DNA from: 34-65-8 sp046294735 | GTDB taxonomy: Bacteria > Pseudomonadota > Alphaproteobacteria > Sphingomonadales > Sphingomonadaceae | NCBI GenBank assembly: GCA_046294735.1 | Contig: JBKBKB010000001.1 | Span: forward strand, 186,001-250,000 | DNA: 64,000 nt | Direction: 5' to 3' | Part shown: piece after piece, positions 25,293 to 33,850 of the stretch | How positions within the stretch are numbered: the first letter of the stretch is position 1 | Layout of the letters: each line of letters starts with the position of its first letter | The notes under the pieces: model-generated | Databases searched by the model: none | Told to the model about the DNA's origin: nothing | What the model saw: only the letters and a program-made list of their open reading frames with translations | Program-made: the position numbers and the translations under genes

Positions 25293-26477
25293 TCAGGCCG
25301 GGTTCTCTTTGAAGTGCTGCCGGGCGATAATGATCCGCTGCATCTCGTTGGTCCCTTCCCCAATGCACATCAACATGCTGTCACGATAAAAACGCTCGAT
25401 GTCGTATTCCTTGGAATAGGAATAGCCGCCGAACACCCGCATCGCGTCCTGGCTGTTCTCCACCGCCGCTTCCGACGCAAAGAACTTGGCCATCCCCGCT
25501 TCCTTGTCGCACCGCTCGCCCCGATCATAGGCTTCGGCGGCATCGAGCGTCAGAAGGCGTGCGGCGCGCGCGCGAGTCGCCATTTCGCCGATCTTGAGCT
25601 GAATCGCTTGATGCTGCGCAATCGGCTTGCCCATGGTTTCGCGCTGCTGGGCATATTCAGTCGCCAGCCGAAGCGAACCTTCCGCCAACCCGACGCCGCG
25701 AGCAGCGACATTGATCCGGCCCAATTCGAGGCCGCCAGTGGCCTGGAAGAAGCCTTCCCCTTCCTTTTCGCCGATCAACTGGTCAGCCGGGATGCGGTAG
25801 TTGTCGAAGATGAGTTCGGCACTGTCGATCGCCTTGTAGCCGAGCTTGTCGAACTTCTTGCCCGTAGTGAAGCCTTCCCGCTTGTCGGCGATGAACAGGC
25901 TCATTCCTTTGTACCGCGGGCTGGCGTCAGGATCGGTTTTGACCAGCAGCGCGAAACATGATCCGTTGAGCGCGTTGGAAATCCAGGTCTTGGTGCCGTT
26001 GATCACATAATCATCGCCATCACGCACGGCGATGGTGCGGATTGCCTGCAGGTCGGTCCCGGCGTTGGGTTCGGTCAGCGCCAGACCGCCGCGGATCTCG
26101 CCGGTGGCGAACCGGGGCAGCCATTTCGCCTTTTGCGCCGCAGTGCCGAACCGCTCCACCGCTGCTGCCATGATGAGATGCGAATTGAAGATCCCGGTGA
26201 TTGCCATCCAGTGATTGGCAATCCTCATGACGATCTTCGCATAAGTGGATGCGGGGAGGCCAAGCCCGCCGTATTCCTGTCCGATGGTGGCCCCGAACAA
26301 ACCCATCTCGGCCATTTCGCGGACTAACTGCTCCGGCCACAGATCGTTGTGGTCGTGATGCTGGATCACCGGGATGACCGATCGTTCCAGCCAGCGGTCA
26401 ATCGCATCCATGAAGGCGCGTTCCTCGGCCGGGTCGATCGTGCGGATCTGGTCTTCGTATTTGGGGGCAGTTGCCAT
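25293..26477 (-). CDS. Acyl-CoA dehydrogenase
   Basis: A 394-residue FAD flavoprotein with the full family pattern: MGLFGATIGQEYGGLGLPAS, GGLALTEPNAGTDLQAIRT, YVINGTKTWISNAL and the catalytic-base end MLMCIGEGTNEMQRIIIARQ, where Glu of IGEGTNE is the usual proton abstractor. It introduces a 2,3 double bond into an acyl-CoA and passes electrons to ETF. The ATG at 26477 is the family start. Placed between MaoC and CaiB genes, methylsuccinyl-CoA-like or short branched substrates are plausible. Confidence 0.94.
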   Translation of the reverse strand: MATAPKYEDQIRTIDPAEERAFMDAIDRWLERSVIPVIQHHDHNDLWPEQLVREMAEMGLFGATIGQEYGGLGLPASTYAKIVMRIANHWMAITGIFNSHLIMAAAVERFGTAAQKAKWLPRFATGEIRGGLALTEPNAGTDLQAIRTIAVRDGDDYVINGTKTWISNALNGSCFALLVKTDPDASPRYKGMSLFIADKREGFTTGKKFDKLGYKAIDSAELIFDNYRIPADQLIGEKEGEGFFQATGGLELGRINVAARGVGLAEGSLRLATEYAQQRETMGKPIAQHQAIQLKIGEMATRARAARLLTLDAAEAYDRGERCDKEAGMAKFFASEAAVENSQDAMRVFGGYSYSKEYDIERFYRDSMLMCIGEGTNEMQRIIIARQHFKENPA

Positions 26478-26488
26478 TGCAGTGTTCC

Positions 26489-27001
26489 TCAATCGTCCAC
26501 CGGGCCGCAGCCCCGCTTCCACACCAGCACGGTGCGTTTGTAATGGCTGACCACCACGCCGTCCTGGTTCTTGCCAACGGTCTTGAACGTAACGATGCCT
26601 TGCTCAGGCCGACTGGCGCTCTCGCGTTTCTCCAGCACTTCGCTTTCGCAATAGAGCGTGTCACCAACGAACAGCGGATGCGTCATCCGCACCTCATCCC
26701 ACCCCAGGTTGGCGATGGCCTTGCCGCTGGTGTCGGACACGCTCATCCCCGTCATCAAAGCAATTGTCAGTGGGCTTACCACCAGCGGCTTGCCAAATTC
26801 AGTCTTCTTGGCAAACTCGTAATCAAAATGAGCCGGATGGGTGTTCATCGTCAGCAGGGTAAACCACACGTTGTCGGCATCGGTAATGGTTCGGCCCGGG
26901 CGGTGCTCGTAGATATGGCCAACCTCGAAATCCTCGAAGTAACGACCCTGCACTTCGCGGAAGCGGCCCGGTGCCACTTCAACCACACTGTCACGCATCA
27001 T
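26489..27001 (-). CDS. MaoC-family (hot-dog) dehydratase/hydratase
   Basis: A 170-residue hot-dog protein with the MaoC signature GRYFEDFEVGHIYEHRPGRT, ITDADNVWFTLLTMNTHPAHFDYEFA (catalytic Asp/His region) and PLVVSPLTIALMTGMSVSD. Such enzymes hydrate enoyl-CoAs, including mesaconyl-CoA. ATG ATG at 27001/26998 are tandem start choices. It overlaps the CitE stop by 11 bp and precedes the acyl-CoA dehydrogenase. Together they suggest dehydrogenation, hydration and C-C cleavage of an acyl-CoA. Confidence 0.9.
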   Translation of the reverse strand: MMRDSVVEVAPGRFREVQGRYFEDFEVGHIYEHRPGRTITDADNVWFTLLTMNTHPAHFDYEFAKKTEFGKPLVVSPLTIALMTGMSVSDTSGKAIANLGWDEVRMTHPLFVGDTLYCESEVLEKRESASRPEQGIVTFKTVGKNQDGVVVSHYKRTVLVWKRGCGPVDD

Positions 27002-27815
27002 CTTGCCCCTTGCTGCGCGCGATAACCGCGCGATAGCGTTTCACGATCGGTGCCTCGAGCATCTGCCCCCGGAACCGAATAGCCTGCTCGCCCGCATCGG
27101 CGAAAGCCGCGAGTGCCGCTTCGGCGTCAGCGACATCGGCCTCGCTCGGCCTGAATGCCTGGTCAATCACAGCGACCTGGCGCGGATGGATCGCAGCCTT
27201 GGCCGCAAAGCCTAGTTCGCGCGCCAGGCGGGCCTCGATCCTCAGGCCGTCGTCGTCGTCCAGTCCGATGTATGGCACATCAATCGCTGGCACATCAGCC
27301 TCGGCGCAGGCCAGCACGATCTGGTGGCGCGCGGCCAGCAAAGGCTGCCACGCCAGCGGCACACCCAGTTCCCCGGCGAAATCGCCGCCACCGAACATGA
27401 CCGCTGCGACAAAAGGTGCGCGGGCAATCTCCAGCGCATACCGCAGGGCGCGGGGCGTTTCGATCAAGGGGACCAGCGCAGGGCAGCGTCCACCCAGAAC
27501 CGCGCCCACGATTTCAACATCACGCGCACATTCCACCATCGGTACCAACAGGTACTGTGGCAAGACGCGGGCCTGGGCCAACGCAGCAAGGTCACTGACC
27601 CCGGCCGCAGTGGCAACCGCATTGATCCGAATCGCCCAACCCACCGGCAAGGCTGCAATATGTTCGAGCGATGCCGAACGGGCAGCTTCCTTCTCCGCTT
27701 GCGCAACGGCATCTTCGAGGTCGATTACCGTTATCCCGGCGCCGGCGGCACGGGCCTTGGCGAATCGGTCAGGCCGCGAACCGGGCACAAACAGAAGGCT
27801 GGAATGGGCAAACAC
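26991..27815 (-). CDS. CitE-like HpcH/HpaI family acyl-CoA lyase
   Basis: A 274-residue TIM-barrel protein of the citrate-lyase-beta/citramalyl-CoA-lyase group: SSLLFVPGSRPDRFAKA, ITVIDLEDAVAQAEKEAAR, VPLIETPRALRYALEIAR (catalytic Glu) and GGGDFAGELG. Alphaproteobacterial relatives cleave malyl-, methylmalyl- or citramalyl-CoA to acetyl/propionyl-CoA plus a 2-oxoacid. The start is GTG 27815. It is the first gene of the operon and follows a promoter that contains operator copy 2 in its spacer. Confidence 0.9.
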   Translation of the reverse strand: MFAHSSLLFVPGSRPDRFAKARAAGAGITVIDLEDAVAQAEKEAARSASLEHIAALPVGWAIRINAVATAAGVSDLAALAQARVLPQYLLVPMVECARDVEIVGAVLGGRCPALVPLIETPRALRYALEIARAPFVAAVMFGGGDFAGELGVPLAWQPLLAARHQIVLACAEADVPAIDVPYIGLDDDDGLRIEARLARELGFAAKAAIHPRQVAVIDQAFRPSEADVADAEAALAAFADAGEQAIRFRGQMLEAPIVKRYRAVIARSKGQDDA

Positions 27816-27860
27816 GAGGGCATTTCTCTCCGCCGGGCCAGATTACCCGATTGGTGCTTC

Positions 27861-27889
27861 ACAATTTGTCCGGACAAATCTAAAGTCAA
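27861..27889 (-). promoter_or_regulatory. Candidate promoter of the citE operon with operator in the spacer
   Basis: On the minus strand TTGACT (27889-27884) and AATTGT (27866-27861) stand 17 bp apart. The 12-bp operator core (27866-27877) occupies most of the spacer and touches the -10 element. This arrangement would let a bound repressor exclude RNA polymerase. The -10 is weak, so this is a candidate only. Confidence 0.4.
27864..27879. promoter_or_regulatory. Regulon operator ATTTGTCCGGACAAAT (copy 2)
   Basis: A perfect 16-bp palindrome in the divergent promoter region between citE (start 27815) and the DUF1838 gene (start 27944). Confidence 0.85.
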
Positions 27890-27905
27890 GGAAGAATCAT
27901 GTCCG

Positions 27906-27915
27906 TGTCCGGACA
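27906..27915. promoter_or_regulatory. Second operator core TGTCCGGACA (copy 3)
   Basis: A ten-base perfect core with one flanking base changed (G instead of T), 39 bp centre-to-centre from copy 2 and 28 bp upstream of the DUF1838 start. Two sites allow cooperative binding or separate control of the two divergent units. Confidence 0.75.
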
Positions 27916-27943
27916 AATTCAACGCATCAGGGAGGGTATCCTA

Positions 27944-28885
27944 ATGACTCGTACCGGCACAATGACCGCATTCGGCACCGCCATGGCCGTAATTCTGGCA
28001 GGAGGGGCGCTAATGGCAGCGCCCACTGCTGCCCGCACACTCGACCCCGCCAAGGCAGAGGATGCGCTGGAAATATCCAAACGCTTGCAGTGCGGCGTGT
28101 CGGAAGATGAACCGGCTGTCTACCACTGGTCAGGCAATATTTACGGCCGCTACCCCGGGATGCCGGACAAGCTTTTGTTCAAGGGCGAAGGCATGAACAT
28201 CCGCCGCTGCGTGGAAGTGAACGACCCGCAGCGCGGCAAGGGCTGGCGCCTGATCAGCCGGGAGATCATGCTGATGCTCGATCCGGCGACCGGCGAAGTG
28301 GTCAACGAATGGACCAACCCCTACAACGGCAAGACCTTAACGGTGATGCAGATCCACAACGATCCGGTAAACGGGCGGCCAAACTTCGCCAGAGACGCGG
28401 ATGGCAAACCCTTCACGATCGGTTCTCTTCGCGAAGCGGGGCCCTACGTGTTCATGCCGTTCGAGGCGCCGTTGTATTACACCAACCCCCTGGCTGGCGC
28501 ATACCAGCAATATGTCGGCAACATGTATCATGCGATGGAAATTTTCGATTTCGCAGCGTTGAAATCAGAATTGTATGACAGCCGCAAACCCACCGCCTAT
28601 CCCATGATCAGTTGGGTGCGCATTTCGCAGTGGGCGCCTTGGATGGAAATGGGCGACCGCCCAGGCCAGATGGTCTTCAATGCCATGGGCCGCAAACTGC
28701 CGGGCGGGTTCGAAGAGCTGCCCGCGGTGCTGAAAAACGAGATCCGGGCCAACTATCCGATATACGAGCAGGCACCGCCCAAGGACGATATGCGCCCCAA
28801 TGAAACCACTTGGACCAAGTTCAAACTGTTGACAGATCAGGCGCGCGCAGCTTCTGGAGAGCAACCGGCCAAGCAGGGCCACTGA
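27944..28885 (+). CDS. DUF1838 family exported protein
   Basis: A 313-residue protein with a signal peptide (MTAFGTAMAVILAGGALMAAP). The mature part matches DUF1838 by memory: VYHWSGNIYGRYPGMPDKLL, EGMNIRRCVEVNDPQRG, EIMLMLDPATGEVVNEWTNP and NPYNGKTLTVMQIHNDPVN. The family has no known activity but recurs in sphingomonad catabolic clusters. Start ATG 27944 has GGGAGG about 8 nt upstream. It is co-transcribed with the flavoprotein at 28888 and is likely induced with the operon opposite. Confidence 0.8.
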   Translation: MTRTGTMTAFGTAMAVILAGGALMAAPTAARTLDPAKAEDALEISKRLQCGVSEDEPAVYHWSGNIYGRYPGMPDKLLFKGEGMNIRRCVEVNDPQRGKGWRLISREIMLMLDPATGEVVNEWTNPYNGKTLTVMQIHNDPVNGRPNFARDADGKPFTIGSLREAGPYVFMPFEAPLYYTNPLAGAYQQYVGNMYHAMEIFDFAALKSELYDSRKPTAYPMISWVRISQWAPWMEMGDRPGQMVFNAMGRKLPGGFEELPAVLKNEIRANYPIYEQAPPKDDMRPNETTWTKFKLLTDQARAASGEQPAKQGH

Positions 28886-28887
28886 AC

Positions 28888-30291
28888 ATGGGCACCCGGC
28901 GCAGTTTCCTTGGCGGTGGCGCAGCAGCGCTGATCGCCGGAACTGCGCCGCGCCGGGCCTGGGCCGCGACAAGCCACGATGTAGCCGTGATCGGTGCGGG
29001 TCTGGCCGGGCTCTACGCGGCCCAGTTGCTGGAATCCGCGGGCCTGAGGTGCGTGGTGCTGGAGGCAGAACGGCGTGTCGGCGGGCGGATGCACACGCTG
29101 AATGATCTGCCCGGCGCGCCCGAGGCGGGCGGCATTCAGATCGGTCACGGCTACGCGACCCTGCGCCGGATCGCGGGCCAGCTTGGGGTGGAACTCGATC
29201 AGGCAGCCGGTGCCGGCGTCGGCGCGGCAGCCAGCGTCAGCGCACTCCTCCATATCAATGGGCAGACCGTAACCGAAGCGGACTGGCCTTCCTCGTCCGC
29301 CAATTTGCTGAGCGGGTCAGAGCGTTCGGTCCTGCCGCTGGCGCTGGGGCGTTATTATGGAGGCTCCCTGCCGCCGCTGGCCAGCCCCGCAAGCTGGTTA
29401 GATGCCGATCCAGCCATCGACGTGAGCTATGATGAAGCGCTGCGCGCAGCGGGCGCCAGTGCGGAAGCGCGCCGCCTGATCGATGCGAACATGAACGGAA
29501 ACCGGCTGCATGGAATTTCCGCTCTGTCTCCAGCCCGGGCGGCTGCTGGCTTTCGCGCGGCTCCGGGGCCGACCATGGTGGTGCGGGGCGGTTCGCAGCG
29601 CCTGCCCGAGGCGATGGCGGCTGCGCTTGTCAGCCCTGTAAGGCTGGGTGAGGCGGTGCGCGGGATCCGGCAAGTTGATGGTGGGGTGGACATTGCGCTT
29701 TCCCGCCGTTCACTCCGCGCACGGCAGGTGCTCTGCACGGTGCCGTTCGCAGCGTTGCGGCATATCCCGATAGAAGCGGATTTGCCGGTATCGCTGGCGG
29801 AAATGATTGGCGAACTGCCCTATACGCGGGCCAGTTTCGCGTTCTTGTCTGCCCGCAAGGCATTCTGGCTCGATGACGGGTTGCCGGAAACGATCTGGAG
29901 CGACGATCCCCTGATCGGGCGGGTGTTTGTAGCCAGCAACGACCCTCCGCTGCTTAAGCTGTGGACATTCGGCGAAGGGGCGGATCTGCTTGACCGGATG
30001 GGCCATGCCCGCTCTGCTGCCACGTTGATCCCGGCAATCGAGAGGATCCGCCCGGCGGCCAAGGGGCAACTCAGACTGGAACGGCTGTTCAGCTGGCAGG
30101 CCAGCCCTCACGCCCGGGGCATCTATCACCACATCGGCACCGGACAGGCTGCAAACCTGGCCGCCGCCACCCGCCACGTGGGTACGCGGCTGCATTTCGC
30201 GGGCGAGCATCTGGGCCAGGGCGCCACCGGGATGGAAGCAGCGCTGGAAAGCGCCGAGCGGGCGGCGCAATCGATTCTCCACGCGGCCTGA
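28888..30291 (+). CDS. FAD-dependent amine-oxidase-like flavoprotein with Tat signal
   Basis: A 467-residue protein starting with a twin-arginine signal (TRRSFLGGGAAALIAGTAP), so it is probably exported folded with FAD. The Rossmann motif VAVIGAGLAGLYAAQLLESAG, the ERRVGGRMHTL stretch and the C-terminal LHFAGEHLGQGATGMEAALES belong to the flavin amine oxidase/phytoene desaturase-like family. Substrates of relatives are amines, amino acids and polycyclic or unsaturated compounds. It starts 2 bp after the DUF1838 gene, so the pair is coupled. The exact substrate cannot be told. Confidence 0.88.
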   Translation: MGTRRSFLGGGAAALIAGTAPRRAWAATSHDVAVIGAGLAGLYAAQLLESAGLRCVVLEAERRVGGRMHTLNDLPGAPEAGGIQIGHGYATLRRIAGQLGVELDQAAGAGVGAAASVSALLHINGQTVTEADWPSSSANLLSGSERSVLPLALGRYYGGSLPPLASPASWLDADPAIDVSYDEALRAAGASAEARRLIDANMNGNRLHGISALSPARAAAGFRAAPGPTMVVRGGSQRLPEAMAAALVSPVRLGEAVRGIRQVDGGVDIALSRRSLRARQVLCTVPFAALRHIPIEADLPVSLAEMIGELPYTRASFAFLSARKAFWLDDGLPETIWSDDPLIGRVFVASNDPPLLKLWTFGEGADLLDRMGHARSAATLIPAIERIRPAAKGQLRLERLFSWQASPHARGIYHHIGTGQAANLAAATRHVGTRLHFAGEHLGQGATGMEAALESAERAAQSILHAA

Positions 30292-30314
30292 TCGGCCAAC
30301 CAGACAAAAAATTC

Positions 30315-30342
30315 GGGGTGGCAGAGCATCCTCCGCCACCCC
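30315..30342. terminator. Bidirectional terminator-like hairpin
   Basis: Perfect 8-bp stem GGGGTGGC/GCCACCCC with a 12-nt loop, AAAAAATTC before it and TAATTGATT after it. It lies between convergent genes (the flavoprotein and the TonB receptor), so it can serve both. Confidence 0.7.
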
Positions 30343-30369
30343 TAATTGATTAAACTGTGTTGCGGTTTG

Positions 30370-32811
30370 TCAGAACCCGGCGGAAAGGATTATGCCAAAC
30401 CGCCGACCGGGGCGAAGGCCGCCGATGAAGCTGCGCCGCAAGTCATTGTTGGCATCGGCATAGCGGATCAGCTGCTGAACGCTGTCTTCATCCGTCAGGT
30501 TCTTGCCGTAGAACTGGACCTTGTATTGACCGTGCTGCAAGCCAGCCCGAACGTCCAGCACCGTGGCGCTGCCGGTTTCGGCCAGATTGTGCACCTGCGC
30601 GAAGCTGGAGCTGGTGTAGCTCACGTTCCCACCGACGAACAGTTCCCACTCACCCGCGCCCAGAGGCGTGCGGAAGTCCGCATCGAAGAACAGGCTATGC
30701 TTCGGCGCGCGCGGAATGCGCTTGCCGGCGATCGAGCCAAACAGCGACTGGCAGCCTGCAACCCCGGGGAACTGGTCACCGGTGGAACAATTGACCAGGC
30801 CATCATCGGCCACATCGTTGAGCACGCCCTGCTGTTCGTCCAGACCGCGGGTAAACTTGGTTGCCGCAAGGGCATAATTGCCTGTCAGCGTAATCCCGCG
30901 CGCGGGACGCAGGGCCAGTTCCATTTCCAGCCCGTTGATTCGCGCATCGCCCGCATTAACCACCGCGCTGGTAGTGTTGGGCGGGATCGCCACGTTCTGT
31001 GTGAGCTGGTAACCCTTGATCTCATTACGGAAAATCGCAAGGTTGGCGGTGATCAGCCCGCCTGCCAGCACATTTTTGCTGCCCAGTTCGAAGCTGCGGA
31101 CATCTTCGGCGGCATAAGTCGGCACGCCGGCATTGATTGCCACAACACTGTTGAATCCGCCCGGCTTCTGCCCCTCGGAATAGATCCCGTAGATCAGATT
31201 GTCGGGCGTGATCTGCCAGCTGGCAACCGCGCGCGGTGTGAATTTCTTGAACGTGGCCCGCACTTCGTTGGGCGCCGGGCGGGCCTGGCCTTGGTTGAAA
31301 TCAAACACCGTCTGCGTGACACGTTCAGACGCATAGCGCCCTTCCACCGACAGCTCAAACGCATCGCTGATATGCCATGTGACAGCTCCGAACACCGCCG
31401 CATTGCGTCGGTCGATCAGGTTTTCATCGCGCGAATTGGGCAGGCTGATTGCTGTCAGCAAAGTTGGCGACAGGCAGATTGGCGAAGCCGCACACACCGC
31501 TGCACGACGTGCGTTGGCCTGCGCGGTTGCACGGGCTACTCCGTCGAACGGCACAGTGCGAATGTCAAACCCGTCATCGGACTGATCGAAGTAATATCCG
31601 CCCACCAACACATCGAACATGTCACTGGTGTAGGCGAGACGCAATTCTTGCGACCAGTCCTTGACCACTGAACGCTGCGCGAAGGAGAAATCGATCGTCG
31701 AGTTAACTATCCCCAGTACTGCGTTGCGCGGAGGCGGTGCGGGGGTAAAGGCCAGCGGGAAGGTGGCAAAAACCGCCGTCTGGAAACTTTCGGCGGAATA
31801 ATCACCGTCGGTCTGGAGCGATGATCGACGATGGTTATAGCCGGTTAGCGAGCTGAGTGTGACGTTCTCCCCAAGGTCATAATCGAGCCGCAGGCTGGCG
31901 TTCCACAGCTTGGATTGATACCCGACATCACCGGTTCCGGCGAACTGGCGCTTGTAATCGCTGCTGACCGTACCAGGCCGCACGACCCCGCAGTAATATC
32001 GGCCGGCCCCGCGATAAAGTGTGCCGTTATCAGGCAGGCAGTTGTTCTGATTGGCATCCTGATGAAAGATCGCCGGCTGCCCATCATTGGTATTGGTATA
32101 GGCCACCCGCGCGCTTGCGCGGAATGCCCCGCCATTGTCAAATCGCAGCGCGGACCCAAGAGACCAGGAATTCTGCGACCCAATTCGCGAGCCATCGAAC
32201 GCATTACGGAATTCTCCGGGGTTGTCGAAATAGCGGCCACTCAGGCCCAGCCCCAGACCGTCCGCGATCGGGCCGCGGATTGATCCAGATAGTTCATAGC
32301 GGCCATGTTCGGAAAAATCGGCCTGCGCCCGCCCTTCCCATTCCCGGCTCGGCATCTTGGAGATAATGTTGATCGCGCCGGAATACGTGTTGCGGCCGTA
32401 GAGCGCGCTCTGCGGCCCCTTGATGACTTCGATCCGTTCGATCGAATCGACATCGTAATCGGCAATCGAGCCGGAATAATAGATCCCGTCGATAAAATAA
32501 GCGACACCGCTATCGCCAAGGATATTGGCTTGCCCTCGAATTACCGGCCGATTGGCATCGCGCCCGAAACTATCATCAAAAATGAGACCGGGCGTGATCC
32601 GAGCAATATCGGTCACGCTATCCATTGCCAGCCTGTCAATCACGTCCGCTGTGGTCACCGCAACTGTGGTCGGCACGCCTTGCAGCGTTTCTTCCTTCTT
32701 GCGCGCGGTGACGATGATGTCATCGCCCGATTGCGAACCCTGCGCATAAGCGGCGCACGGCGCCAGCACGGTTGCTGCCAACAGCGTTGACTTGAACATT
32801 CGGATCATCAT
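30370..32811 (-). CDS. TonB-dependent outer-membrane receptor (copy 1)
   Basis: An 813-residue receptor with a signal peptide (STLLAATVLAPCAAYA), the TonB box/plug entry DDIIVTARKKEETLQGVPTT, plug features PGLIFDDSFGRDANRPVIRG and GPQSALYGRNTYSGAINIIS, and a 22-strand barrel ending SFIGGLRPGRRFGIILSAGF with a terminal Phe. It would import a large or scarce substrate into the periplasm. The start at 32811 (GGAGG 4 nt upstream) or 32808 fits the signal. It is a single gene with two operators upstream, ends near a terminator, and carries no FecI-type signalling extension. Confidence 0.93.
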   Translation of the reverse strand: MMIRMFKSTLLAATVLAPCAAYAQGSQSGDDIIVTARKKEETLQGVPTTVAVTTADVIDRLAMDSVTDIARITPGLIFDDSFGRDANRPVIRGQANILGDSGVAYFIDGIYYSGSIADYDVDSIERIEVIKGPQSALYGRNTYSGAINIISKMPSREWEGRAQADFSEHGRYELSGSIRGPIADGLGLGLSGRYFDNPGEFRNAFDGSRIGSQNSWSLGSALRFDNGGAFRASARVAYTNTNDGQPAIFHQDANQNNCLPDNGTLYRGAGRYYCGVVRPGTVSSDYKRQFAGTGDVGYQSKLWNASLRLDYDLGENVTLSSLTGYNHRRSSLQTDGDYSAESFQTAVFATFPLAFTPAPPPRNAVLGIVNSTIDFSFAQRSVVKDWSQELRLAYTSDMFDVLVGGYYFDQSDDGFDIRTVPFDGVARATAQANARRAAVCAASPICLSPTLLTAISLPNSRDENLIDRRNAAVFGAVTWHISDAFELSVEGRYASERVTQTVFDFNQGQARPAPNEVRATFKKFTPRAVASWQITPDNLIYGIYSEGQKPGGFNSVVAINAGVPTYAAEDVRSFELGSKNVLAGGLITANLAIFRNEIKGYQLTQNVAIPPNTTSAVVNAGDARINGLEMELALRPARGITLTGNYALAATKFTRGLDEQQGVLNDVADDGLVNCSTGDQFPGVAGCQSLFGSIAGKRIPRAPKHSLFFDADFRTPLGAGEWELFVGGNVSYTSSSFAQVHNLAETGSATVLDVRAGLQHGQYKVQFYGKNLTDEDSVQQLIRYADANNDLRRSFIGGLRPGRRFGIILSAGF

Positions 32812-32879
32812 CGGTCCTCCCTGAAAGCGCTCTGTCCGGCGCAAAATTCCCCATTACCATTTCCTGCGTCGAAACGGAT

Positions 32880-32891
32880 TTGTCCAGACAA
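32880..32891. promoter_or_regulatory. Operator TTGTCCAGACAA (copy 4)
   Basis: One base differs from the palindrome. It lies 69 bp upstream of the TonB receptor start and 22 bp (two helical turns) centre-to-centre from copy 5. Confidence 0.75.
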
Positions 32892-32901
32892 TTCACAAGA
32901 G

Positions 32902-32913
32902 TTGTCCGGACAA
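32902..32913. promoter_or_regulatory. Regulon operator TTGTCCGGACAA (copy 5)
   Basis: A perfect copy next to copy 4, followed on the plus strand by a run of seven T's. It lies between the TonB receptor start (32811) and the stop of the membrane protein gene (32929). Confidence 0.82.
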
Positions 32914-32928
32914 TTTTTTTGTGTTGCA

Positions 32929-33615
32929 TCAGGGCAACGGCTTTGCGCTGCCGAGAAAAGCGGTGATGAAAAGCAGCAGGTAAACCGCCCACACCCACAA
33001 GCGTGTACGGTCCATCGTGCGGCGCAGCGGGATCTCGGTGGCATCGCTCGACCCTTCGCGAATCAGCGCGCCAAGCAATGGACCGACCGGTTTGAAGGCC
33101 ACATCAATCATGATCGCCGCCGCAAAGATCAGGCCGAACATCAACGCCTTCAGCGCCAGCCAGACCGGCGCAATCGGCTCACCGGACAACAGCGAAGCGC
33201 CACCCAGCCACAGATAGAACACCGTCAAGCCGATCTTCAGCCAGAGCTCGGTCCGGCGATTGCGCACGGCTCGGGGAGTCTGGTCGTGGAGGTGCGCATC
33301 CCAGACCAGCCACAGCCAGCCGGCCCCGACAACCCAGCTCAGGCCGACCAGCCAGCCGGGCACCGCCCACCATTGTCCGGCTGCACCTAAGGTAATCGAT
33401 ACCGGCACCATCAGTGCCCACGCGGTGCGCGGCACCATGTCCAGGTTGACCAGCATCTGTAGCTGCACCAGCCGCACCGGCAGGTCGTATTTCTGTCGCC
33501 GCCGGAATTCCTGCCCGAGCATGAACACGCCAACATCAGCCCCCAGCCAGAACACGAACAGCAGCAGGTGGACATAGACCAGCACCTGATAGCCAGTGAC
33601 AGCGAATTCTCCCAT
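32929..33615 (-). CDS. Six-helix integral membrane protein (copy 1 of a paralogous pair)
   Basis: A 228-residue membrane protein, MGEFAVTGYQVLVYVHLLLFVF onwards, with about six predicted helices and a His in helix 1 (YVHLLLFVFWLGADVGVF). A relative is encoded at 55821: both share H-x5-WLG-x3-GVF in helix 1, an RTAW/RTGIV segment and the C-terminal FLG(S/A)AKP. The family looks like DUF2269/CopD-like proteins, but I am not certain. It is divergent from the second TonB gene (177 bp between this start and operator copy 6). Function is unknown; a His-rich helix would allow haem or metal binding. Confidence 0.7.
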   Translation of the reverse strand: MGEFAVTGYQVLVYVHLLLFVFWLGADVGVFMLGQEFRRRQKYDLPVRLVQLQMLVNLDMVPRTAWALMVPVSITLGAAGQWWAVPGWLVGLSWVVGAGWLWLVWDAHLHDQTPRAVRNRRTELWLKIGLTVFYLWLGGASLLSGEPIAPVWLALKALMFGLIFAAAIMIDVAFKPVGPLLGALIREGSSDATEIPLRRTMDRTRLWVWAVYLLLFITAFLGSAKPLP

Positions 33616-33791
33616 TCGAACTCTTCCTCTCGGTTTTCGCGCTACCCGATTCGGGGCGGTGCCGGATTGCGCTGAAGCACCCTTTCTGCCGCGCGGAAGC
33701 CACGGAAAGTCCCGTTGATTCTGCTCTCAAGCCTGTGGCCGCAACACCCTTGCGCAATTTGTGGGCTAGCCAGACACAAGATTACACGATA

Positions 33792-33807
33792 ATTTGTCCG
33801 GACAAAT
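33792..33807. promoter_or_regulatory. Regulon operator ATTTGTCCGGACAAAT (copy 6)
   Basis: A perfect 16-bp palindrome 43 bp upstream of the second TonB receptor start. GATAAT (33788-33793) overlaps its left edge and resembles a -10 element. Confidence 0.85.
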
Positions 33808-33850
33808 ACCGAATTGTGATACTGTCAGGCCAGATCAGGGAGCCATCCGC

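Noticed and set aside
32831..32850. Half-like site TGTCCGGCGC near the TonB receptor start
   Set aside because: Only one arm matches and there is no symmetry, so I do not count it as an operator.
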